Source: Acidicaldus organivorans (GTDB taxonomy: Bacteria > Pseudomonadota > Alphaproteobacteria > Acetobacterales > Acetobacteraceae). Taken from it: a stretch of 5,886 nucleotides of DNA. The DNA lies in the NCBI GenBank assembly GCA_000759655.1, contig KN173874.1, forward strand, positions 1-5,886, read 5' to 3'. Position numbers and translations under genes: made by a program. This document shows, piece by piece, positions 1-4,035 of the stretch. The first letter of the stretch is position 1; every line of letters starts with the position of its first letter. Below the pieces are notes generated by a model. The model searched no databases, was not told the DNA's origin, and saw only the letters and a list, made by a program, of their open reading frames with translations.

Positions 1-258
1 AATTTCCTCTATTCGGATGGCGAGGCACTGTTCGCGCATGGCCATCGCCGCCGCCAGAAATCGGGCGAGACCGCCCCGCCTGGGCTCTGGCATCTCACCT
101 GCACCTGTGCCGATGCCGAGGCGATGCGCGAGGCGGGGGTGGGCGTGGCGGCCCGGGCGTTGCCGGAGCGGGTCGATGTGTTTGCGAGCGTCCCGCTATC
201 CTCCGGCCCCTGGCGCCCGCTCGCCGAAGGCGAGCTCGTGGTGGTGGGAGGGTCTTGA
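1..258 (+). CDS. Class II glutamine amidotransferase-like protein, C-terminal fragment
   Basis: The frame is open from the first base to TGA at 256-258 and gives 85 residues; the start lies outside the window. Near the left edge NFLYSDGEALFAHGHRR resembles the strand in YafJ/EgtC-type class II amidotransferases where the sequence reads roughly FxLSDG..LFAH. The end, with FASVPLSSGPWRPL then EGELVVV, matches the usual end of that family, where a beta strand is followed by a W..L..GE motif. The N-terminal nucleophile Cys2 expected of an Ntn hydrolase would be upstream and cannot be checked. The family releases ammonia from glutamine or hydrolyses gamma-glutamyl bonds; the substrate of this member is unknown. 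Third positions are strongly G/C, as in the host genes on the right. A long hairpin begins five bases after the stop. I am fairly sure of the family and not of the exact role. Confidence 0.72.
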   Translation, partial: NFLYSDGEALFAHGHRRRQKSGETAPPGLWHLTCTCADAEAMREAGVGVAARALPERVDVFASVPLSSGPWRPLAEGELVVVGGS

Positions 259-262
259 ACGA

Positions 263-321
263 AGCTCTCCGTCCTCAGGGTTCGCCAGGAGAAGGCGGAG
301 CCCTGCCGCGTGGGGAGAGCT
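263..321. repeat. Nested inverted repeat (59-nt hairpin), REP-like element or terminator
   Basis: Outer arms AGCTCTCC (263-270) and GGAGAGCT (314-321) are perfectly complementary. Inside them CAGGG (276-280) pairs with CCCTG (301-305), and TTCGCC (281-286) pairs with GGCGGA (294-299) through one G-T wobble, with a single bulged G at 300. The apical loop is AGGAGAA (287-293). This gives about 19 base pairs in one element placed just after the amidotransferase stop. There is no T-tract directly after the outer arm; the nearest run of seven T is at 349-355. It could be a REP-like dispersed palindrome, a processing or termination hairpin, or a scar at the edge of the acquired DNA. Confidence 0.55.
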
Positions 322-345
322 CCGATACTCGTCTGGGTTTCGTGA

Positions 346-367
346 GCATTTTTTTCCGGCATTTTTT
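346..367. repeat. Short direct repeat GCATTTTTT at the left edge of the AT-rich block
   Basis: GCATTTTTT occurs at 346-354 (inside GCATTTTTTT, 346-355) and again at 359-367, separated by a few C/G bases. It sits where the composition changes from GC-rich to AT-rich. On the plus strand it supplies two T runs that could end transcripts from the amidotransferase gene. On the minus strand it follows the nuclease-like gene as A runs and so cannot act as a terminator for that operon. No clear intrinsic terminator for the minus-strand operon is visible between 259 and 404. Confidence 0.4.
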
Positions 368-404
368 GCAACCGCTACACGTAACATGCTCCTGACAATT
401 TAAT

Positions 405-1028
405 TTAATTAGACTTAGCTGAAGGTTGCTCTCCAGAACTTGGCGCGGCGGGGCATTGGCTGTTCGATATGCCAAAACCAGGTACCGAGTTTGATTGACT
501 GAGTCGCTCGACCCGCAACCAGCAACCTAGAGCCTTGTTCCACCTTTTGATGTTCATGATGGCACACCCAGCAACAAAGGGTTTTTTCCAAGGCCGATTA
601 TTGGGACCACAGACAGGGAGTTCCCTCTTCAATCTATCCGTGGCGGCCAACAACTCCGCCGGGGACAAGCTGCACATAGCGATTAACACAAAATAGTATA
701 TTGGCTTTTTTGCACGTCCCGACCCCCATTCATACAGAAATGAGTCCCGAAATTTCGTTACAAGATCAGGAATCAACTTACCTTTCTTAATATCAAGTAG
801 AAATTCTTCGCGCTGTTTCTGGCTTGCCCGTGGATGGTCAGGATCCTTGAACTCGATAAAAAGAAAACGATCCTCTAACTCTATTACGAAATCAACAGCT
901 TTCATGCAATGAGAAAGCCCATGTGAATGATTGTCAAATTTCTTCCCTTTGGCGTTAGGGAAATTCAAAGTCATTATTAAGTCTTTCTCATCGAGAATCG
1001 CCATTTTTTTCTCATCAATAATTGCCAT
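405..1028 (-). CDS. PD-(D/E)XK nuclease-like protein, partner of the upstream ATPase
   Basis: This is a 207-residue soluble protein that I cannot assign to a named family. Residues 44-61 contain AVDFVIE followed by RFLFIEFK. An Asp (D46) on one strand and E59-x-K61 on the next is the arrangement expected in the catalytic core of PD-(D/E)XK nucleases. A helical stretch rich in K, E and Q (about 66-95) and a hydrophobic strand YYFVLIAM (111-118) follow, consistent with that fold. A W..PF..GC segment and RWN and RVERLS motifs occupy about 147-177. The last 25-30 residues are low-complexity (rich in S, P, Q, N) and may be dispensable. The start is supported by GAGGAGG seven bases upstream, inside the last codons of the ATPase gene. 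The first 16 residues are a tandem pair, MAIIDEKK then MAILDEKD, so Met9 is a possible second start. The gene is 2 bp downstream of the ATPase and almost certainly co-translated. Nuclease activity is inferred from the motif only. Confidence 0.8.
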   Translation of the reverse strand: MAIIDEKKMAILDEKDLIMTLNFPNAKGKKFDNHSHGLSHCMKAVDFVIELEDRFLFIEFKDPDHPRASQKQREEFLLDIKKGKLIPDLVTKFRDSFLYEWGSGRAKKPIYYFVLIAMCSLSPAELLAATDRLKRELPVCGPNNRPWKKPFVAGCAIMNIKRWNKALGCWLRVERLSQSNSVPGFGISNSQCPAAPSSGEQPSAKSN

Positions 1029-1030
1029 TT

Positions 1031-2131
1031 TTATGCCTCCTCATGCTTCGCAATTGTTGAGATGTCGGCACGAAGCAGTTCACTGTCGTACAATTTACCG
1101 AATGTTTCCAATATCGCGTTATGATCAATGCCGCTATAGCAGTCACTGTAACTGGAAAAAATAACATCTCTCCCGTCATTATCTTTGTCTTGGTAAAGAG
1201 ATATGTAGCGTATGGAATCTTTTTGTTTTTGACGTAGATCAAATTCCTTGAGTATAACATAGTTATGAGTGGCCAAGAATACCTGAACTCCCAAGCGATG
1301 CAGCTCCAGAATTACTTCGACTACCTTACCCATCAGGTTCGGATTTAGATTAGCTTCAGGCTCATCCCAAAAAAGGACTGAGCCTGACAGTAGGGTGCCA
1401 TTCTGGATCAGCAACCATATCAGAGCGAGTTTTCGCAAACCTTCAGCGAGCAAATTGAACTCTAGTTGACCTTTATCGCGTAGGAAAAAGTGCTCATCCT
1501 TGGCCTCCACCCTGCCTTCGATGGCCTGCTGCAGCATACTCAACAAAAGCTTCCGCCTGTCGTCATGTGGGCCTCTAAGCTGCGGAAGAAAAGATTTTTT
1601 GATGATATAAATATAAATTTCTTCGAAAGATTCGTTGATGATATCGATGTATTTCTTTTCCAATTCGATCTCCCGTTTTGATATTTTTTTCAGAAATGGC
1701 GCGTGAGCGAGCATTTCTTTGACAGGAATGTAGGCCGTTTTCATTTCAACCTTTCGCCATTCATCTTGGCCCGTGACAATTACGTCTTCAACATTCGCCT
1801 TTTGGTTATCGATTTCTGCTCTGAGTTTGGCGCCATCGCCCCGCTCAACAATGATCGAAGCTTTGGGTAAACCCTGCTGTCGCCGGATAAGACGCGTCAT
1901 AGCCTTCTTATAGGGGTTGAACACTCCCAGAAGTTTATTGCGGAAACTTTTTTCGCGATCTTCACCTGTGGTAATCGCTGTCGCGGCATAAAGAATTTTG
2001 AGGAGGTGAGTCTTGCCGGTGCTGTTGGCGCCAATGATGACATTGACACCGGGCGATAATTTTAGGTTCAAGTTAGAAAATGCGGTGAAATTTTTCAGTT
2101 TGATACGTGTGAGTTTGGCTGTATTACTCAT
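1031..2131 (-). CDS. AAA15/ABC-type ATPase (AAA_21-like), putative defence ATPase
   Basis: This 366-residue protein has the full set of ABC/SMC-like ATPase motifs. It starts with LTRIKLKNFTAF and has Walker A GANSTGKT at 34-41. An AYIPVKEML motif at 133-141 is typical of this stand-alone AAA15 group. A signature-like LAEGLRKL is at 228-235, Walker B SVLFWDEPEANLNP at 251-264 with D256 and E257, and the switch histidine in FLATHN is H289. About 60-220 forms the variable lid, rich in charged and probably coiled or helical sequence (KKISKREIELEKKYIDII). No TOPRIM domain follows, so it is not an OLD/GajA protein. Such ATPases usually act with a separately encoded effector, and the next gene encodes a nuclease-like protein. 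GGAG lies eight bases before the ATG and a strong extended -10 lies just upstream. The gene is AT-rich with A/T-ending codons, unlike its neighbours, which suggests recent transfer. It is intact, with no frameshift seen. Confidence 0.9.
   Translation of the reverse strand: MSNTAKLTRIKLKNFTAFSNLNLKLSPGVNVIIGANSTGKTHLLKILYAATAITTGEDREKSFRNKLLGVFNPYKKAMTRLIRRQQGLPKASIIVERGDGAKLRAEIDNQKANVEDVIVTGQDEWRKVEMKTAYIPVKEMLAHAPFLKKISKREIELEKKYIDIINESFEEIYIYIIKKSFLPQLRGPHDDRRKLLLSMLQQAIEGRVEAKDEHFFLRDKGQLEFNLLAEGLRKLALIWLLIQNGTLLSGSVLFWDEPEANLNPNLMGKVVEVILELHRLGVQVFLATHNYVILKEFDLRQKQKDSIRYISLYQDKDNDGRDVIFSSYSDCYSGIDHNAILETFGKLYDSELLRADISTIAKHEEA
1036..1042 (-). promoter_or_regulatory. Ribosome binding site for the nuclease-like gene, inside the ATPase 3' end
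   Basis: On the minus strand the sequence is GAGGAGG-CATAAAA-ATG. The Shine-Dalgarno is formed by the two Glu codons near the end of the ATPase, followed by GCA and the stop TAA. This fixes the downstream start at 1028 and makes translational coupling of the two proteins likely. Confidence 0.75.
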
Positions 2132-2160
2132 TTTTTTCTCTCCACTTTTGCCAGATTTTG

Positions 2161-2169
2161 ATTATAGCA
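2161..2169 (-). promoter_or_regulatory. Extended -10 promoter of the ATPase-nuclease operon
   Basis: On the minus strand TGCTATAAT is a perfect extended -10 (TGn plus TATAAT). No good -35 hexamer lies 16-18 bases upstream; the nearest resemblance is TTGGAA with a 21-base spacer. Extended -10 promoters commonly work without a -35. The predicted start is near 2154, giving a leader of about 20 bases that contains GGAGAG before the ATG at 2131. The site looks constitutive; I see no clear operator palindrome over it. Confidence 0.65.
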
Positions 2170-2237
2170 TAGTGGATATTTTAGTCCTTCCAAAGCGTGG
2201 CAGCATTTAGAACCAAGGACCCTAACACCTCTATCCA

Positions 2238-2258
2238 TTGGAGGGTGACGGATTCGAA
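2238..2258 (-). other. tRNA 3'-end-like fragment (possible attachment-site remnant)
   Basis: Read on the minus strand, this resembles the last part of a tRNA: T-loop TTCGAAT, then CCGTC, then ACCCTCC and A. The TTCGAATCC(G)TCA part matches the T-arm of the tRNA-Arg at 2684-2696 in 12 of 13 positions and then diverges. The rest of a tRNA is absent: no matching 5' T-stem GACGG precedes the loop. It lies at the right edge of the AT-rich block, where an integrated element would leave a copy of its tRNA target. The match is short and T-arms are conserved, so chance cannot be ruled out. Confidence 0.35.
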
Positions 2259-2274
2259 GCTACTTGAGCAGCAG

Positions 2275-2454
2275 CTAATTAATTCTTCTCCTCCAAGTCC
2301 TGGGTGTTGCTACGCTCGGGAGACCATACTCGTCGCCAGATTCGGTGATGATAGAGTGCTCGTTTTTTGGGGTGTTTCGCCTTGCAGCCCGGAGCATGGG
2401 CATCATGAGGCTTTGAAATTCGGGGAATTTCTCGGCGGGGGCGGGTTCGATCAT
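2275..2454 (-). CDS. Small hypothetical protein (doubtful)
   Basis: An ATG at 2454 opens a 59-residue frame beginning MIEPAPAEKFPEFQSLMMPM and ending in an Arg-rich RTWRRRIN. GAAGGG lies nine bases before the ATG. The frame stays open further upstream to about 2577, so this could instead be the 3' remnant of a longer gene. I do not recognise the protein. It has no transmembrane segment and a basic C-terminus. The opposite strand is also open here, so coding potential is unproven. It lies in the 460-bp junction zone between the ATPase promoter and tRNA-Arg, where little else is visible. Confidence 0.3.
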   Translation of the reverse strand: MIEPAPAEKFPEFQSLMMPMLRAARRNTPKNEHSIITESGDEYGLPSVATPRTWRRRIN

Positions 2455-2586
2455 CTTGGTGGTCCCTTCAAAAGCTCTTGCCTTGATCGTTGGGGCCCAC
2501 GCGTCCGCCCGTGCGACCGAGGCAATCACGCACCGTCGCCACGTCCCGCGGCGGGTCGCCAGTGCGCGCCTTAACAATTAGTTAAC

Positions 2587-2621
2587 AAAAAAAGAGATCG
2601 CCCGCAATGGGAAAGGGGCGA
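2587..2621 (-). terminator. Intrinsic terminator downstream of tRNA-Arg
   Basis: On the minus strand TCGCCC (2621-2616) and GGGCGA (2603-2598) form a six-base stem around a 12-base loop. ATCT and a run of seven T (2593-2587) follow. The position, about 50 bases after the tRNA, fits the end of the tRNA-Arg transcript or of the NDUFS4-tRNA unit. It would also insulate the acquired operon from upstream transcription. Confidence 0.55.
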
Positions 2622-2649
2622 AGAAGAGAAGAAGAGAAGGAAAAGGAGA
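2620..2649. repeat. Uninterrupted 30-base purine run (GA-rich)
   Basis: All bases from 2620 to 2649 are A or G, in irregular GAAGA-type units. It lies between the tRNA-Arg 3' end and its terminator stem. On the minus strand the transcript would be pure pyrimidine. No gene is visible in it. Confidence 0.5.
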
Positions 2650-2663
2650 TAACGCCGCCGAAT

Positions 2664-2682
2664 GGCGCGCGAGTGGCGCGCC
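2664..2682. repeat. Perfect 7-bp inverted repeat overlapping the tRNA-Arg 3' end
   Basis: GGCGCGC (2664-2670) and GCGCGCC (2676-2682) flank the loop GAGTG. On the minus strand the first arm is the 3' acceptor strand of tRNA-Arg plus the discriminator, and the loop contains the encoded CCA. In the precursor this hairpin could compete with the acceptor stem until RNase processing. Confidence 0.5.
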
Positions 2683-2750
2683 CTGAGGGATTCGAACCCC
2701 CGACCCACAGCTTAGAAGGCTGTTGCTCTATCCAACTGAGCTAAGGGCGC
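2674..2750 (-). tRNA. tRNA-Arg (anticodon UCU)
   Basis: A full cloverleaf can be built on the minus strand. Acceptor GCGCCCT pairs with AGGGCGC. The D-arm is GCTC/GAGC with AGTTGG in the loop. The anticodon stem ACAGC/GCTGT surrounds the loop CTTCTAA, placing TCT at 34-36 (reads AGA/AGG). The variable loop is GGGTC, and the T-arm GGGGG-TTCGAAT-CCCTC has one wobble pair. The discriminator is G, and CCA appears to be encoded at 2676-2674. The gene begins 32 bp after the NDUFS4-like stop, so it probably shares that transcript or has its promoter inside the end of that gene. tRNA-Arg genes are common integration targets, and the AT-rich block lies on its 3' side. Confidence 0.95.
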
Positions 2751-2782
2751 GGAAAACCGCCTTACGGCCAGCTCTCGACCGC

Positions 2783-3109
2783 TCAGTGAGTCCAGTTCTC
2801 CACCCGGTCGTAGCGGAAATTGTCGGCATAGACTTTGGGCCGGAAACGGGGGGAGGGCCGCGGTGGCTCGAGGTCATAGGGGATCCCGTGCTTCTCGGCG
2901 TAAGACCGCGCCGCCTCCAGCGTGGGGAAGTGAAGCCGCACCTGGCTCTGCGTGTTGGGCCCGCTCGACCAGCCCATCAGCCATTCCGGACGGGGCGGGG
3001 CGGAGGGTTCGAACTCGAGCACCCACTGACGCGACTTGGCATGGCCCGACTGGGTGGCTGGACGCGGCGGCAGATAGATGCGGGCGCGCTTGTTGATGAT
3101 CTCACTCAT
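2783..3109 (-). CDS. NDUFS4-like complex I accessory subunit (ETC complex I subunit family)
   Basis: This 108-residue protein matches the NDUFS4/18-kDa (AQDQ) accessory subunit of NADH:ubiquinone oxidoreductase. ARIYLPPRPATQSGHAKSR at the N-terminus is followed by WVLEFE, the diagnostic LMGW, a QVRLHF strand, the helix EAARSYAEKHGIPY and the end ADNFRYDR...NWTH. In alphaproteobacterial complex I the homologue sits on the peripheral arm near the NADH-oxidising module, facing the cytoplasm, and stabilises it. There is no mitochondrial-type presequence, and the length is normal for bacterial members. The ATG at 3109 has AAGG four bases upstream, a weak site. The gene lies between two tRNA genes on the same strand and away from any nuo cluster, which is usual for this accessory gene. 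Codon use is host-like. Confidence 0.92.
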   Translation of the reverse strand: MSEIINKRARIYLPPRPATQSGHAKSRQWVLEFEPSAPPRPEWLMGWSSGPNTQSQVRLHFPTLEAARSYAEKHGIPYDLEPPRPSPRFRPKVYADNFRYDRVENWTH

Positions 3110-3156
3110 CGGCCTTCATCCTTGCTCTCAACCGGGCACGACAACGATCAAGTCCC

Positions 3157-3175
3157 GGACCCCCCGAGGGGGTCC
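3157..3175 (-). terminator. GC-rich hairpin downstream of tRNA-Pro
   Basis: GGACCCCC (3157-3164) and GGGGGTCC (3168-3175) form a perfect eight-base stem with a three-base loop, 26 bases after the tRNA-Pro 3' end. No T run follows on the minus strand. It may end or process the tRNA transcript, or attenuate read-through into the NDUFS4-like gene. Confidence 0.45.
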
Positions 3176-3201
3176 CATCGGAAGTGACGGGGCGGCGGGT
3201 C

Positions 3202-3276
3202 TCGGGGCGGCCGGATTCGAACCGGCGGCCTCGTGTACCCAAAACACGCGCGCTGACCAGGCTGCGCCACGCCCCG
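3202..3276 (-). tRNA. tRNA-Pro (anticodon UGG)
   Basis: The minus strand folds fully. Acceptor CGGGGCG pairs with CGCCCCG. The D-arm GCGC/GCGC has loop AGCCTGGTCA. The anticodon stem CGTGT/ACACG surrounds TTTGGGT, placing TGG at 34-36 with G37. The variable loop is AGGCC, and the T-arm is GCCGG-TTCGAAT-CCGGC. C1 at the 5' end and discriminator A fit proline tRNAs. After the discriminator comes GAC, so CCA is not encoded and must be added enzymatically, unlike the tRNA-Arg next door. It lies between cutA and the NDUFS4-like gene. Confidence 0.95.
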
Positions 3277-3302
3277 CGATCCGCGGCCCCAACACGTGGC
3301 GG

Positions 3303-3331
3303 AAACTATGGTCTGCCCGTCCCCAAGGCAA
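3303..3331 (-). promoter_or_regulatory. Possible sigma-70 promoter for tRNA-Pro
   Basis: On the minus strand TTGCCT (3331-3326), a 17-base spacer and TAGTTT (3308-3303) make an acceptable housekeeping promoter between the cutA stop and the tRNA. The predicted start is about 20 bases before the mature 5' end. The -10 matches the consensus at only three positions. Confidence 0.35.
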
Positions 3332-3347
3332 GGGGCCGCGCCGTCCC

Positions 3348-3737
3348 TCATTCCCGCTTCTTGCTCTCTTCCGTCGGCGGGGCAGGGGGCGCGACATTGG
3401 CCTCTACCCAGTCCAGATAGGGAGCGAGCCCCGAGGCCACCGGAAAGACCAGCAGGGCGGGCAGCGTGTAGGAGTGGAGGGCGAGGATGCGCTGGCAAAG
3501 GGCGGGCAGGGCGGCTTCGGTCGTCTTGAGGAGGAGCCGCCCCTCCTCTCCTTCCTCGATCTTGCCCTGCCAGGGATAAAGGGCGTGATGGACGTCGATG
3601 TTGGCGCAGGCGGCGAGCCGCTCCTCGACCACCGCCCGGCCGATGCGGAGCGCCTCCTCCCGGCTCGCGCAGGTGACGTAGAGCAGCACCACGCCGCGTC
3701 CCTCCCGCCAGGCGGGATCATGGTTCGGCTCAACCAT
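3348..3737 (-). CDS. cutA: CutA1 divalent-cation tolerance protein
   Basis: The protein has the complete CutA1 core: LLYVTCASREEALRIGRAVV at about 18-37, then EERLAACANI, YPWQGKIEEGEE (54-65), LLLKT (68-72), LHSYTLPALLVFPV (87-100) and YLDWV. CutA1 is a small, very stable trimeric PII-like cytoplasmic protein linked to copper and divalent-metal tolerance; its exact biochemical role is unsettled. At 129 residues it is longer than the usual 105-115. The extra length is an N-terminal extension of about 15 residues and a Pro-rich, charged tail. The ATG at 3737 has a poor ribosome site. GTG at 3692 has GGGAGGG seven bases upstream and would give a 114-residue protein of normal family length, so the true start may be 3692. 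tRNA-Pro follows downstream on the same strand. Confidence 0.95.
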   Translation of the reverse strand: MVEPNHDPAWREGRGVVLLYVTCASREEALRIGRAVVEERLAACANIDVHHALYPWQGKIEEGEEGRLLLKTTEAALPALCQRILALHSYTLPALLVFPVASGLAPYLDWVEANVAPPAPPTEESKKRE

Positions 3738-4035
3738 CCCTCGACTCTCCCTCCGTCAAGCCCTCAATCCGGCCGGAGGCGGGCGGCCCGTCCCCGACGC
3801 GGAGCCCCCACCCTGCCACATCCCATGCCCCGTCCAGCATGCCACCGAACGGGCCTGGTTTCATCCCCCCTCCCTCCTCTGCTTCATCTTCTGATCCAAC
3901 TTTTGCCCCAAACCCGCCTTTCTGCGGCGCGAGAGGAGCGCTTGGACGGGGGCGGCGCTTTCCGCCATACTGCACCAAACCGCCGCCCTCGGGCAGGTGG
4001 GGCGATGAGGGGGCTTCTCGAGAAAGGAGATGGGG
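3738..4035. other. Divergent intergenic region between cutA and the hydrolase gene
   Basis: About 300 bases separate the two divergent starts. Frames are open on both strands but encode Pro/Gly/Arg-rich sequence of the kind GC-rich DNA gives by chance, and I recognise nothing in them. The region should hold promoters for both genes. A C-rich stretch near 3862-3890 and the candidate promoter at 3942-3971 are all I can point to. Confidence 0.4.
3942..3971 (+). promoter_or_regulatory. Possible promoter of the alpha/beta hydrolase gene
   Basis: TTGGAC (3942-3947), an 18-base spacer and CATACT (3966-3971) resemble a sigma-70 promoter with a weak -35. It would give a leader of about 58 bases. No stronger match lies between it and the gene. 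Confidence 0.3.

Noticed and set aside
17..403. Plus-strand frame starting at 17
   Set aside because: It is out of frame with the amidotransferase, whose frame from position 1 shows family motifs and ends at 258.
1031..2131. Reading the ATPase as an OLD-family (GajA-like) nuclease
   Set aside because: The protein ends about 75 residues after the switch histidine, and no TOPRIM motifs are present.
2197..2574. Plus-strand frame of 125 codons in the junction zone
   Set aside because: There is no ribosome site and no recognisable domain, and it crosses the tRNA-like fragment. Composition is as expected by chance.
259..2673. CRISPR array or retron element near the defence-like operon
   Set aside because: There are no regularly spaced repeats and no reverse transcriptase gene on either strand.
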